Notes: generated from the letters alone by a model not told the origin. A stretch of DNA of 64,000 bases from Pseudomonas atagonensis (GCF_011369485.1 NZ_VXCA01000042.1:1-64000); one strand, 5' to 3'. Counted from the stretch's first letter, positions 16,794 to 26,426 are shown. Program-made: numbers and translations.

Positions 16794-18491
16794 TTACTGC
16801 CCCACCGCCACATTGGTCGCCGCCTCCCCCGGCGTGACAATGCTCCCAAGATCAATATGCTTCCACTCAGGCTTGGCCCCCAGCCGTGCATTGAAGCGGT
16901 AGTTGAAGGTGAACGCATCCGCCGTCGGTACCGTCAGCGGTTTGCCGTACAGCGCTTCAATCCCCGTGAGGTCGTAGCCCATCAACTGCAACAGTGTCGG
17001 GAAGATGTTGTAGTGACTGGAGCGATCCTTGTTCACCGCCAGTTGCGCCTGCCAGTCCAGCGTCTGCAACTGATCGCCCTGAATCACCACCAAAGGCACC
17101 AGCCCTTCTTCTTCCACCGGGTCTCCGCCGCAGTGGGTATTCAACCCCGGATTGCCGCGTTCATGCAGATCCTGACCGTGATCGGAGGTGTAGATCATTA
17201 CGGCGTTGTTCAGATTGGCCTGGGCGAACACCCGCGCAAAAAACTCGCCGACGTTCCACAACACTGTGTTTTTGTACGCGTTGCGATACAGCACCCAGTC
17301 ATCCGGCTGGCCGTTGAAACCGGTGCGTTCGCCGGTGTCGGCAATCTCGGTGAACTGCCCGCGCGGCAAGGTCGGGCGATAGGCCATAAATGCATCGGGG
17401 TATTTGTCGTGCACCGGAAAATGCGCGCCGACCTTGTTGATCAGGATCAGCTCGGGTTTGCCGTCGTTGAGCAGTTCGATCAACTTTGCCGCTGCCGCCA
17501 TGTCGCGGTCGCGCACGCTGGTCTGGTCAAACTGGACGAATTCGTCGATGTCCTTTTTCTCGGCATCGTTCATCAAGTTCTGCAGATTGCCACCGGTGCG
17601 CTGGGCGTCGATGTACACCGTGCGCATCCCGGCCTTCTTCGCGTACTGCCAGATCGACGGCAGCGTGCTGTTGATGCGCATGTAATCGGCGCGGGTGCCA
17701 CCGTAGCGCAGGGTGACGTTGGTGTCGGCGCTGCAATTGGCGATGGACGCGGCATAACCGAAATTGAAAATCCCGACGCCTGGGTGTGCCTGCTTGAGGT
17801 TGCTGTGCACACCGAACGGCGCGTTGATGTCGAGGTAATTGCCGGAAATGCTTTCGTCGATGATCAGCACGATGTCATGCCCGATCGCCTCGCCGTTGCG
17901 CGCCAGCGTCACCGGCTCTCGCGGGCCGACGGTGTTGTGCAACGCCTCGTAGGCAAAAAGGTTGAGGTAGGCCAACGGCGTGTACATGATCGGCAACCCG
18001 CGCGCGCCCTCACCGGCTCTCACGAAGAGCACGGCACTGAGCAACACAACGCCACACAGCGGCGCTGCGACGCGCAAGCCATTCGGTATGCGCAGCGGAT
18101 GCCGGGGTTTGAGACCGATCCCGAACAACAGGAGCAAGCCACTGAGCGCACCGTGGATGATCGCCTCACGGTACTGGTACGCCGCTTCCTGGATGAAACC
18201 ACCGGAGTACACCAGCGAGACAAAACTGCTGTAGCTCAGGTAATCCGCCGTGACCCGCGTATAAACATCAAAAAACACCGCCGAGACAAACATCGCCAAT
18301 GCGAATAAATGTCGGATGAGTGTCTGCCGTATATACGCCGTTAGATATAACGCTAAAGTTAGCGCCAAAAACATCACGCCAAAAAGAACGACAGCCAGAC
18401 CCCAGCCGATAGCATTTAACCGATCAAGGTAATAATCGGAATAACGCAAAAGATAGATAACTAAAAGCAGCTCTTTCAAGTATCGAAACAT
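16794..18491 (-). CDS. Membrane sulfatase-fold transferase (phosphoethanolamine-transferase-like)
   Basis: 565 residues from ATG at 18491 (MFRYLKELLLVIYLL); a longer frame would add 28 unlikely residues. About four N-terminal membrane helices, then a periplasmic alkaline-phosphatase/sulfatase domain: IVLIIDESISGNYLDIN with a Ser at the position expected for the nucleophile, and the metal-binding IYTSDHGQDLHERGN plus GLNTHCGGDP near the end. EptA-type enzymes usually use Thr and attack lipid A; this one could modify lipid A, a polysaccharide or lipoteichoic-like glycerol polymer. It is divergent from the polysaccharide operon, so a role in decorating that polymer is possible. Confidence 0.8.
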   Translation of the reverse strand: MFRYLKELLLVIYLLRYSDYYLDRLNAIGWGLAVVLFGVMFLALTLALYLTAYIRQTLIRHLFALAMFVSAVFFDVYTRVTADYLSYSSFVSLVYSGGFIQEAAYQYREAIIHGALSGLLLLFGIGLKPRHPLRIPNGLRVAAPLCGVVLLSAVLFVRAGEGARGLPIMYTPLAYLNLFAYEALHNTVGPREPVTLARNGEAIGHDIVLIIDESISGNYLDINAPFGVHSNLKQAHPGVGIFNFGYAASIANCSADTNVTLRYGGTRADYMRINSTLPSIWQYAKKAGMRTVYIDAQRTGGNLQNLMNDAEKKDIDEFVQFDQTSVRDRDMAAAAKLIELLNDGKPELILINKVGAHFPVHDKYPDAFMAYRPTLPRGQFTEIADTGERTGFNGQPDDWVLYRNAYKNTVLWNVGEFFARVFAQANLNNAVMIYTSDHGQDLHERGNPGLNTHCGGDPVEEEGLVPLVVIQGDQLQTLDWQAQLAVNKDRSSHYNIFPTLLQLMGYDLTGIEALYGKPLTVPTADAFTFNYRFNARLGAKPEWKHIDLGSIVTPGEAATNVAVGQ

Positions 18492-18882
18492 GGCGAATCC
18501 GGGCGCTGGCGAACGCGGGCTGTCAAACGTCTGTCGGTCAAAATCTGACACTAGCAGCGGGCCATCAAAGCGCAAGAAATGGCCGACTTTCGCCTAAAGC
18601 GTCAAAATAATGTTGACTCAAATCTGACACACCTGGATTGCCAGAACCCTTTGTTCTCGTGGGTTTCGACCGTTTATCGATTTCTTCGAAATGTGAAAAA
18701 CCTGTCAAGCACGGGGCAAACGCAGACACAGCAAGCACTTGATGGCCAATCGCCCCGAAAATGGGGGCTGTTATACACGTGCAACATGTCATTTTGCTGA
18801 CACGCTTTTCTCTCCCTGCGCTATACCCCTTTTGACAGTTCAATTTTGATCTTCCTCCCACCGATTTACGAGGCGCGCCAAT
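18492..18882. promoter_or_regulatory. Divergent control region of the polysaccharide operon
   Basis: 391 bp between the sulfatase-fold gene and ugd with no credible gene. It holds repeated TGTCA/CTGACA-like words (around 18511, 18545, 18625, 18795) and a TTGACA at 18835 close to the ugd start. I cannot assign a complete -35/-10 pair with confidence. It must contain the promoter of the long operon that follows. Confidence 0.5.
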
Positions 18883-20235
18883 ATGGACGTGAGCGTATTT
18901 GGTACGGGCTATGTCGGGCTTATTCAAGCGGCGGCATTGGCCGATGTAGGGCATCGCGTGTTATGCGTGGACATTGATCCGAACAAGATTAAACAACTGC
19001 AACAAGCGGTGCCGCCTATTAGTGAGCCGGGTTTATCGGCGACGCTGGAAGAAAACATCAAGGCCGGCCGTTTATTATTCAGCACTCAGGCCAGCGACGC
19101 GGTGGAACACGCGGAGCTGATCTTCATTGCCGTCGGTACGCCGGCCGACGAGGACGGTTCCGCCGACCTCAGCCACGTGCTCAATGTGGCCCGGCAGATT
19201 GCCGCACACATGGAGGCGGATCGCACGCTGATCATCAAATCCACGGTGCCGGTGGGCACGGCGGATCAGGTGCTGGCCACGGCCAACAGTGAATTGCTGC
19301 GTCGCGGCAAAACCGACCTGCAAGTGCGTGTGGTGTCCAACCCCGAATTTCTCAAGGAAGGCAGCGCCCTCGCCGATTGCATGCGCCCTGACCGCATCAT
19401 CGTCGGCACCCGCGACGACGAAGCCCGCGAACAGATGAACGAGCTGTACGCGCCGTTCTGCCGCAACCGCGAAAAAATCATGTTCATGGACAACCGCAGC
19501 GCGGAGCTGACCAAGTACGCGGCCAACGCGATGCTCGCCACCCGCATCAGCTTCATGAACGAACTGGCCAACCTCACCGAATTGCTCGGTGCCGACATCG
19601 AAGCTGTGCGCAAAGGCATCGGCTCCGATCCGCGCATCGGTTACCACTTCATCTATCCGGGCTGCGGCTTCGGTGGCTCATGCTTTCCCAAAGACTTGCG
19701 CGCCCTGCTGCACACCGCCGAACACAATGGCATGCCGCTGAAACTGCTGCGCAGCGTCACCGACGTCAACGACGTTCAACGGCACATCCTCTTCAGCAAA
19801 CTGAAAGCGCAATTCCCGCAAGGGCTGGCCGGCAAATCCATTGCGGTCTGGGGGCTGGCGTTCAAACCGAACACCGATGACATGCGCGAAGCCCCCAGCC
19901 GCTACCTGATGGATGCGCTGTGGGCCGAAGGCGCCAGCGTCCAAGCTTACGACCCGGAGGCCATGTCCGAGTGCCGGCGCATCTACGGCTACCGCGATGA
20001 CCTGCACCTGTGCGCCACCCGCGACGACACGCTGGAAGACGCCGATGCGCTGGTGATCTGCACTGAGTGGAAAAACTTCCGCGTGGTCGATTTCGAGTTT
20101 CTCGCGAGCAAACTGCGCTCGCGGGTGGTGATCGACGGTCGCAATCTTTACAACCCGGAACACCTGGCCGCCGCCGGCCTGCATTACAGCGGCATCGGTC
20201 TGCGCCACATCGCCCCTGAAGGGCTGCGGTCATGA
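18883..20235 (+). CDS. ugd: UDP-glucose 6-dehydrogenase
   Basis: 450 residues. Oxidises UDP-glucose to UDP-glucuronate with two NAD+, supplying a uronic acid donor. Rossmann motif VFGTGYVGL at the start, 'FIAVGTPADEDGSADL', 'STVPVGTAD', 'VVSNPEFLKEGSALAD' and the catalytic Cys267 in GGSCFPKDLRALL are all present, so it should be active. Length is normal for the family. First gene of the polysaccharide operon; its end overlaps the next gene by ATGA. Confidence 0.95.
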   Translation: MDVSVFGTGYVGLIQAAALADVGHRVLCVDIDPNKIKQLQQAVPPISEPGLSATLEENIKAGRLLFSTQASDAVEHAELIFIAVGTPADEDGSADLSHVLNVARQIAAHMEADRTLIIKSTVPVGTADQVLATANSELLRRGKTDLQVRVVSNPEFLKEGSALADCMRPDRIIVGTRDDEAREQMNELYAPFCRNREKIMFMDNRSAELTKYAANAMLATRISFMNELANLTELLGADIEAVRKGIGSDPRIGYHFIYPGCGFGGSCFPKDLRALLHTAEHNGMPLKLLRSVTDVNDVQRHILFSKLKAQFPQGLAGKSIAVWGLAFKPNTDDMREAPSRYLMDALWAEGASVQAYDPEAMSECRRIYGYRDDLHLCATRDDTLEDADALVICTEWKNFRVVDFEFLASKLRSRVVIDGRNLYNPEHLAAAGLHYSGIGLRHIAPEGLRS

Positions 20236-21269
20236 AAATCCTGGTCACCGGTGCGGCCGGTTTCATTGGTGCCCATTGCGTGCTGCGGTTGCTGCGCGAC
20301 GGGCATTCGGTAGTCGGCCTGGACAATTTCAACGCCTACTACGACCCGCAACTCAAGCACGACCGCGTGCAGTGGGTGCGCGCGCAGGCCGGCGATTTCC
20401 AGCTCGCCACGGTTGACCTGGCCGATGCGTCGGCCATCGAAGCGCTGTTCGTGCGCGAACGCCCGCAAGTGGTGATCCACCTCGCGGCGCAGGCCGGAGT
20501 GCGCTATTCGCTGGAAAATCCACGGGCCTACATGGACAGCAACCTCGCGGGTTTCCTGAACATTCTGGAGAGCTGCCGGCATCATCCGGTCGAGCATCTG
20601 ATCTATGCCTCGTCGAGTTCGGTGTACGGCGCCAATCAGCACACGCCGTACTCGGTGCATGACGGCGTCAATCATCCACTGTCGCTGTACGCCGCGACCA
20701 AGAAAGCCAACGAGTTGATGGCCCACAGCTACAGCCATCTGTTCGGCATTCCTTGCACCGGCCTGCGTTTTTTCACCGTGTACGGGCCGTGGGGGCGGCC
20801 CGACATGTCGCCGATCCAGTTCGCCCGGGCGATCACCGACGGCACGCCGCTGAAGCTGTTCAACTACGGCGAGCACCAACGGGATTTCACCTACATCGAC
20901 GACATCGTCGAAAGCATCGCGCGCCTCGTTGACCGCCCGCCGCACAACCGCCCGGAGTGGGATCGCGAGCACCCCGACGCGGGCAGCAGCATGGCGCCGT
21001 GGTGCCTGTTCAACATCGGCGGGCACCACCCGGTGGAGTTGAAAACCTACCTGGCACTGATGGAAAAACACCTCGGCCAGAAAGCCATCGTCGAGCTGCT
21101 GCCCCTGCAACCGGGCGATGTGCTCAACACCTGTGCCGAGACCGATGATCTGGCCCAGGCCACCGGGTTCCAGCCCCGGATCGAGCTGGATGAGGGACTC
21201 GGGCGCTTCATCGCCTGGTTCCGCGACTACTACCCCCCTGCCTATCGCCCACGCGCCGCTCGCGGCTGA
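20232..21269 (+). CDS. NAD-dependent nucleotide-sugar epimerase (UDP-glucuronate 4-epimerase-like)
   Basis: 345 residues, extended SDR. GxxGxxG motif GAAGFIGAH at the N-terminus, 'YASSSSVYGANQHTPYSVHD', and the catalytic Tyr153-x3-Lys157 (YAATK). 'TVYGPWGRPDM' and the length fit the UDP-glucuronate 4-epimerase branch (CapI/WbnF-like). It directly follows ugd and overlaps it by 4 bp, so converting UDP-GlcA to UDP-GalA is the best guess. UDP-glucose/GlcNAc epimerase activity cannot be excluded. Confidence 0.88.
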   Translation: MKILVTGAAGFIGAHCVLRLLRDGHSVVGLDNFNAYYDPQLKHDRVQWVRAQAGDFQLATVDLADASAIEALFVRERPQVVIHLAAQAGVRYSLENPRAYMDSNLAGFLNILESCRHHPVEHLIYASSSSVYGANQHTPYSVHDGVNHPLSLYAATKKANELMAHSYSHLFGIPCTGLRFFTVYGPWGRPDMSPIQFARAITDGTPLKLFNYGEHQRDFTYIDDIVESIARLVDRPPHNRPEWDREHPDAGSSMAPWCLFNIGGHHPVELKTYLALMEKHLGQKAIVELLPLQPGDVLNTCAETDDLAQATGFQPRIELDEGLGRFIAWFRDYYPPAYRPRAARG

Positions 21270-21287
21270 ACATCAGCGGAGGACTGT

Positions 21288-22034
21288 ATGACTGGACATG
21301 AGAAAGGTGTACCGATCCAACAACTGGTTCGCGACAAACGCATGGATCCGGAACAACGCATGCGCCTGGATGCGGCAATTCACCGCCAGGGTCGCGGCTG
21401 GTTCTCCGGGCGCGAGGGTGGCCGGCCATGGCAGCTGTCACGCACCAATCGAGTGGTGGCCTGCCTTGGTGCGTTGACCATTCTGGTGATGATTTCGCCG
21501 TTGTTGCTGGGTCTGGCACTGGCCATCAAGTTCACCAGCAAAGGCCCGGTGATGTTCGTGCAGAAGCGCACCGGCTACCGCGGCCGCAAGTTCGGCATGT
21601 TCAAGTTCCGCACCATGGTCTGCAACGCTGAAGAATTGAAAGAGTCGCTGCGTCACCTCAACAAGCACGGGGCCGACGCCATCGATTTCAAGATTGACCA
21701 GGACCCACGCATCACCGGCATCGGCAGTTTTCTGCGGCGCACCAGCCTTGATGAACTGCCCAACCTGATCAACGTAGTGACCGGCGACATGCGCCTGGTC
21801 GGCCCGCGTCCGACCTCGTTCAACGCCTATCGCTACAAGGACAGTCACCTCGCGCGTCTGGCCATCTACCCCGGCATGACCGGCCTGTGGCAGATCTCCG
21901 GACGCAGCAATATCGACTTCGACCAGCGCGTTGAGTTGGACCTCAGCTACATCGCCGAGCAGAGCCTTTTGCTTGATTTGAAGATCCTGTTGAAAACCCC
22001 CTTCAAAGTATTCAGCGGCCACGGAGCAAGCTAA
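21288..22034 (+). CDS. Initiating sugar-phosphate transferase (WbaP/WcaJ C-terminal family)
   Basis: 248 residues, GGAGG ribosome site. Starts repeat-unit assembly by moving a sugar-1-phosphate to undecaprenyl phosphate in the inner membrane. One hydrophobic re-entrant/membrane helix (VVACLGALTILVMISPLLLGLALAI) then the catalytic block: 'VMFVQKRTGYRGRKFGMFKFRTM', 'RRTSLDELPNLINVVTGDMRLVGPRP' and 'PGMTGLWQISGRS', all conserved. The large N-terminal membrane domain of full WbaP is absent, as in many small members. Its stop shares bases with the next start (TAATG). Confidence 0.93.
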   Translation: MTGHEKGVPIQQLVRDKRMDPEQRMRLDAAIHRQGRGWFSGREGGRPWQLSRTNRVVACLGALTILVMISPLLLGLALAIKFTSKGPVMFVQKRTGYRGRKFGMFKFRTMVCNAEELKESLRHLNKHGADAIDFKIDQDPRITGIGSFLRRTSLDELPNLINVVTGDMRLVGPRPTSFNAYRYKDSHLARLAIYPGMTGLWQISGRSNIDFDQRVELDLSYIAEQSLLLDLKILLKTPFKVFSGHGAS

Positions 22035-22681
22035 TGGACGGTTCAACCAATAAAAGTCTGAGCATCGCCAGCCCCAGCGAATCGAACCTGACCTCGACCG
22101 TGCTGGATCTTGATCTGCGGATCCTCTTTCTGACCGCCGCCAACCCCGGCGCCGGCACCACCACCAGCGCCCTGGCCCTGGCCAGTCAACTGGCGCAGAT
22201 GAGCAGCGGCCAGGTGCTGCTGGTCGACGCCAGCCAGTCGGCGAGCAACCTCACTCAGCAGCTCAATCTGAGCAAGGAGCGCGGTCTGCGCGACCTGTTG
22301 TTCAGCGCAGAAAACCCGCCGCTGCTGCAGGACTGCGTGGTGCAGGTGTCGAGCCTGCCCTTCCACGTGCTGCCCAACGGCCGGCCGATCCGCACCACGG
22401 AACACCTGACCGCCGAACGCTTGAGCCCGTTGCTCGATCAGTTGGGCAGCCAGTACCGCTTCGTGGTGATTGACGGCGATGCGGTGTACTCCGCCGCCGA
22501 CACGCTGGTGATCAGCACCCAGGTCGATGGTGTGGTGTTCGTGGTTCGCGCCGAAGACACGCGCTGGGAAGTCGCGCAGGCCGCCGTGCAACGCCTGACG
22601 CAGGCCGGGGCAAAAGTGGTCGGTAGCGTGTTCAACCGGCGCAAGTACTACATGCCCAAATGGCTCTACAAAAACCTGTAA
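22034..22681 (+). CDS. BY-kinase/CpsD-like ATPase with altered P-loop
   Basis: 215 residues resembling the cytoplasmic kinase half of Wzc/CpsD systems that control chain length. Strand ILFLTAANPGAGTTTSALAL (30-49) sits at Walker A, followed by VLLVDASQSASNLTQQL (A') and 'YRFVVIDGDAVYSAADTLVIS' (B). The P-loop lysine expected in GxGK(S/T) reads Thr42, and the C-terminal Tyr cluster is reduced to the final YYMPKWLY. It may bind nucleotide poorly or act as a regulator. The separate chain-length protein is two genes downstream. Confidence 0.8.
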   Translation: MDGSTNKSLSIASPSESNLTSTVLDLDLRILFLTAANPGAGTTTSALALASQLAQMSSGQVLLVDASQSASNLTQQLNLSKERGLRDLLFSAENPPLLQDCVVQVSSLPFHVLPNGRPIRTTEHLTAERLSPLLDQLGSQYRFVVIDGDAVYSAADTLVISTQVDGVVFVVRAEDTRWEVAQAAVQRLTQAGAKVVGSVFNRRKYYMPKWLYKNL

Positions 22682-22702
22682 GCAAACGCAAAGGATGACG
22701 CC

Positions 22703-23728
22703 ATGAACGCCAAGATTCTTGTGCTGCTGATGCTGCCGCTTGCAGGCTGCTCAAGCACCTCCGAAACCCAGAACATGCCGGTGAATATCCTCACCGCCAC
22801 CCCGGCCAACGCCCAGGCGACCGACATGCCCAAGGTCGAACAGACCCTGCGCCCGCAAGATGTGCTGGACGTGATCTTTCACATCAGCACCAGCGGCTCG
22901 GACGCCTACCGCGTGCAGTCGGGTGACCAGATCGGCCTGAACTTCACCGCTGCCAGCCAGCTCAACGGCAACCAGTTGGTGCTGCCCGACGGCACCATCG
23001 AACTGCCGGGCGCCAACACCTCGGTGAAAATCGCCGGGCTGACCAGCGATGAGGCACGCGAGGAAATCCAGCGCGCCTACCAGCGCAAACAACTGTTCCA
23101 GCCCAACCGCAATCAGTTGACCGTGCAGATCATCAGCCCGCTGACCAATGAGCAGAACCTGAAAAGCGCGCTCAACCACCCGGCCACCGGCATGAGCCGC
23201 GAGATCACCGTCGGCACCGACGGCTACGCGAGCTTCCCGGAAATCGGCGCCGTGCCGCTGCAAGGCATGACCGTCAATCAACTGGAAACTTTCCTCAACA
23301 AGAAATACGCGCAACTGCCGGGCCGGATGACCGTGGACGTGCTGCTCAAATCCACCGCTGGCAATGAAATCTATGTGCTGGGAGAAGTCGGCCAGCCGGG
23401 CTCCTACCCGATCCGCCGGCCGGTTTCGGTGCTTGAAGCACTGACCCTGGCCCGTGGCACCAACGTCAAGGCGCGCCTGGATTCGGTGGTGATCATGCGC
23501 CGCAACGGCAATCAGGTGCAGGCCGTGCGTTACGACGTCGAGAAAGCCCTGTCGGGCGAGGCGCCGCAAATCGCCTACCTGCAACCGGACGACATGCTCT
23601 ACGTGCCGAAAACCAAACTGGCCAGCGCCGGCGAACTCGCCCGGCAACTGGCCGACGTGGTGCTGTTCCAGGGCGTCGGGTTCAGCTTCGGCTACCGCGT
23701 CGACAACAAAGACAGTAACAACAACTGA
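22703..23728 (+). CDS. Outer-membrane polysaccharide export lipoprotein (Wza/GumB family)
   Basis: 341 residues with lipoprotein signal (LLMLPLAGC) and AAGGATGACG ribosome site. Poly_export domain ('QVQSGDQIGLNFTAASQLNGNQLVLPDGTIELPGANTSVKIAGLTSDEA'-type pattern seen twice, around residues 70-115 and 170-210) and an SLBB-like segment 'IYVLGEVGQPGSYPIRRPVSVLEALTLA' about 225-250. It forms the export channel for the polymer. Slightly shorter than E. coli Wza, as is common in Pseudomonas loci. Confidence 0.9.
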   Translation: MNAKILVLLMLPLAGCSSTSETQNMPVNILTATPANAQATDMPKVEQTLRPQDVLDVIFHISTSGSDAYRVQSGDQIGLNFTAASQLNGNQLVLPDGTIELPGANTSVKIAGLTSDEAREEIQRAYQRKQLFQPNRNQLTVQIISPLTNEQNLKSALNHPATGMSREITVGTDGYASFPEIGAVPLQGMTVNQLETFLNKKYAQLPGRMTVDVLLKSTAGNEIYVLGEVGQPGSYPIRRPVSVLEALTLARGTNVKARLDSVVIMRRNGNQVQAVRYDVEKALSGEAPQIAYLQPDDMLYVPKTKLASAGELARQLADVVLFQGVGFSFGYRVDNKDSNNN

Positions 23729-23745
23729 CTCTCAGGTGACCGGCC

Positions 23746-25338
23746 ATGAATCCAAAGGAAAACTACCTGCATGAGTTCTTCAGGATCTTCTTCGCCAACA
23801 AGCAACTGGTGAAACGGATCTTCCTGATCTTTGCAGTCATCGCCCTGCTGCTGCCGCTGGTGCTCAAACAGAGCTTCGATATCACCGCCCAGGTGATCGT
23901 GCAGTCGAAAAAACTTTCCCAGGGCGACGCCACCACGTCGCTCACGGTGGACAACGCCACGTTCATTCCGCCCTCGCTGGCGGACATGGAAACCGAGAGC
24001 AATATCCTCCGTTCGCCGGCGCTGATCCGTCAGACCATCAGCGAACTGCGCGACAAAGGCGAATACACCCCGCCACCGGGCATGTTCGCCAGACTGGTCG
24101 GCGATCCGTTCAAGCGCTACATCAGCTCGCCACTGCGTCAGTACGTGATCAACCCGGTGCGCGGCGCGCTCGGCTTGCAGACCGATCCGGTGCGTGACAC
24201 CGCCCTCGACGCGCTGACCCAGCAAGCCATCGACAGCCTGAAAATCGAGACGCTGCCCGGTTCCAACGTGATCTCCATCGTCTACAGCTTCCCCGATCCG
24301 CATCAGGGCACGACGTTTGTCGCCGCCCTGCTGCAGAACTATCTGGTCAGCCGTCAGGCCTTGCAATCGATCGACCTGCCGCAGTCGTTCTACGAAACCA
24401 AGAAGCACCTCTACCAAGTGCGTCTCGATGGCCTGGAAGGCAACCGTCAGGCATTGCTGGAAAGTGTCGGCGCGTCGGACCCGAAGGAAGAAATCACCTT
24501 CCGCCTCAACGCGATCAACACCGAAGAGCAGGCGCTGAACCTGTACCGCGATCGCTTGCTGCAAAGCCAGCGCTGGCTCGAATACCTGAAAACCAGCCTC
24601 GCCGCGGCCAGCTCCAACAAGCTCAACGACTACACCTTCCCCTACACCTTCACCACCACCGTCGACAACGTGGCGTTCGAGGATCGGGAGATCAAACAGC
24701 TCGGCGAGCAACTGACCACCCAGGTCAGCCGCTACATGAATGATCTGGCGGTGTTCCAGCCGAGCAGCGAACCGATGCTGCTGACCCGCGAACAGATTGC
24801 CCGCACCCGTGGCCAATTCCTCAAAGTGGTGAGTAACCGCATTCAGGAACGCACCAACGATCTGGCCGTGGTGCAGCAAGTGATCGATCAGAAAACCGCA
24901 CGCATCGCCGAGTTCAAGAACCGCATCCACGAGTTGCAGCAGACCCAGAGCAAGCTGCGCCAGATGGACACCGAGATCGATGCGATGCACGCCGCGTTCT
25001 CGACCTACGCCCAGCGTTTTGCCGAAAGCAGCACCACTCGCTCGCTCAATGACGATCTGTCCAACGCCCGGGTGCTGAGCCCGCCGTTCGAACCGACCGA
25101 AGCGGCGTTTCCCAAACCCATGCTGATCATTCCGTTCGGTCTGTTCACCGGGTTGCTGCTGGCGATCGCCTTCGTCTACGTGCGTGAGTTCTTCGATCAT
25201 CGCTTTAAACATCCGGCGCAAATCAGCCACGAGCTGGGCGTACCGGTGTTGCTGGTGATCAACGACCAGAACGCGCTGCCGAGCAATCCGCACAAGAACT
25301 GGACGGTGCCGAGCTTCCTGCACTGGGTGCGCAATTGA
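23746..25338 (+). CDS. Polysaccharide chain-length determinant / co-polymerase (Wzz/GumC family)
   Basis: 530 residues. Membrane helix near 24-45 (RIFLIFAVIALLLPLVL), a long periplasmic region with coiled-coil-like stretches (240-440, including QVIDQKTARIAEFKNRIHELQQTQSKLRQMDTEID), and a second helix near 460-485 (MLIIPFGLFTGLLLAIAFVYV). No fused kinase domain, which matches the separate ATPase at 22034-22681. Controls polymer length and links polymerase to the export channel. Confidence 0.9.
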   Translation: MNPKENYLHEFFRIFFANKQLVKRIFLIFAVIALLLPLVLKQSFDITAQVIVQSKKLSQGDATTSLTVDNATFIPPSLADMETESNILRSPALIRQTISELRDKGEYTPPPGMFARLVGDPFKRYISSPLRQYVINPVRGALGLQTDPVRDTALDALTQQAIDSLKIETLPGSNVISIVYSFPDPHQGTTFVAALLQNYLVSRQALQSIDLPQSFYETKKHLYQVRLDGLEGNRQALLESVGASDPKEEITFRLNAINTEEQALNLYRDRLLQSQRWLEYLKTSLAAASSNKLNDYTFPYTFTTTVDNVAFEDREIKQLGEQLTTQVSRYMNDLAVFQPSSEPMLLTREQIARTRGQFLKVVSNRIQERTNDLAVVQQVIDQKTARIAEFKNRIHELQQTQSKLRQMDTEIDAMHAAFSTYAQRFAESSTTRSLNDDLSNARVLSPPFEPTEAAFPKPMLIIPFGLFTGLLLAIAFVYVREFFDHRFKHPAQISHELGVPVLLVINDQNALPSNPHKNWTVPSFLHWVRN

Positions 25339-26426
25339 ACACCCCGTCCGCCCCGAACGCCGCGCTGCCGATCATTCATTTGCTCAGCAGCGGCGGTTTC
25401 TATGGGGCCGAGCGGATGTTGCTGGATCATTGTCTGGCGACGCCGGGACAGCATCAGGTGCTGTTTCTCGACGCGCCGCCGACCTTGATCGAGCGCTTTC
25501 GTGAGGCCGGGGTGGACTGTCGCAGCTGTGCCGGGCTGGCTGAATTGCTCCGGCACCTGCGCCAGCGGCAGGGGGAACGGCCGCTGATCAACACGCACAA
25601 TTTCAAAGGTCTGCTGTTCGGCTGGGTCGGCGCAACGCTGTTGCGTCTGCCGCTGGTGATCACCCAGCACGGTTTCACCCCGCGCAGTCGCAAGCAGAAG
25701 TTCTACACCTGGCTCAGTCTGCAACTGTGCCGCACCGCCTCGGTGGATCGGGTGGTCTGTGTCGCCGAAAGCATCGCCGTACTGCACCGTCAGGCCAGCG
25801 TGCGTGCGGAAAAATTGCAGGTGATTCCCAACGGATTGCCGGCGGCAGCGGCGATGGTGCCGGACGTTGACCGGCAACGCTGGCTGGCCGGTTACGTCGG
25901 CCGCTTGAGCAGTGAAAAAGGCCCGGATCTGTTTCTCGATGCACTGATTCCGCTGTGTCACCAACATCCGCAACTGGATGCCGTGATGCTCGGCGATGGC
26001 CCGGAACACGAGGCGCTGCAAACGCGGATCGACGCCGCCGGGCTGCAACAACGCATTCGTTTGCCCGGCTACCAGACTGCAATGCAACCGTGGTGGCAGC
26101 AGCTCGATGCGCTGGTGATCAGTTCGCGCACCGAAGGCACGCCGATGATTCTGCTGGAGGCGATGCAGGCCGGGGTGCCGGTGGTGGCCTTCGGTGTCGG
26201 CGGGATTCCCGACGTGCTGGAACACCGGCACAACGGCTTGCTCGCCGAACCCGCCGACAGCAGCGCCCTCGCCCGCCAGCTCGATACACTGCTGTCGGAA
26301 CCGAAGCTGGGCCGGCAATTGCGCGACAACGCAAAACGCACACAACAGGATCGCTACGACCTCAAGGCCCTCGCCGAACGCTGGTCGCAGCTGTACATCC
26401 GCACGGCACGGGAGGCACGCGCATGA
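25335..26426 (+). CDS. Family 4 glycosyltransferase
   Basis: 363 residues from a TTG at 25335 overlapping the previous stop (TTGA); no ATG is available before conserved residues (LLSSGGFYGAERMLLDH). GT-B fold: N-terminal domain, then 'AGYVGRLSSEKGPDLFLDAL' and the donor-site 'SSRTEGTPMILLEAMQAGVPVVAFGVGGIPDVL' with the E-x7-E pattern. Adds a sugar to the lipid-linked repeat unit in the cytoplasm. Overlaps the next gene by ATGA. Confidence 0.9.
   Translation: MNTPSAPNAALPIIHLLSSGGFYGAERMLLDHCLATPGQHQVLFLDAPPTLIERFREAGVDCRSCAGLAELLRHLRQRQGERPLINTHNFKGLLFGWVGATLLRLPLVITQHGFTPRSRKQKFYTWLSLQLCRTASVDRVVCVAESIAVLHRQASVRAEKLQVIPNGLPAAAAMVPDVDRQRWLAGYVGRLSSEKGPDLFLDALIPLCHQHPQLDAVMLGDGPEHEALQTRIDAAGLQQRIRLPGYQTAMQPWWQQLDALVISSRTEGTPMILLEAMQAGVPVVAFGVGGIPDVLEHRHNGLLAEPADSSALARQLDTLLSEPKLGRQLRDNAKRTQQDRYDLKALAERWSQLYIRTAREARA

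Noticed and set aside
16857-18308. 483-codon open frame on the plus strand
   Set aside because: Antisense to the sulfatase-fold gene, whose motifs are clear.
18565-18954. 129-codon minus-strand frame in the polysaccharide control region
   Set aside because: No ribosome site, no family features, overlaps the start of ugd.
23692-25323. 543-codon open frame on the minus strand
   Set aside because: Antisense to the Wzz/GumC-like gene, which has clear helices, coiled coil and operon position.
25955-26422. N-terminal extension of the Wzy-like protein
   Set aside because: It lies inside the GT4 gene; the ATG at 26423 has a GGAGG site and an ATGA overlap.
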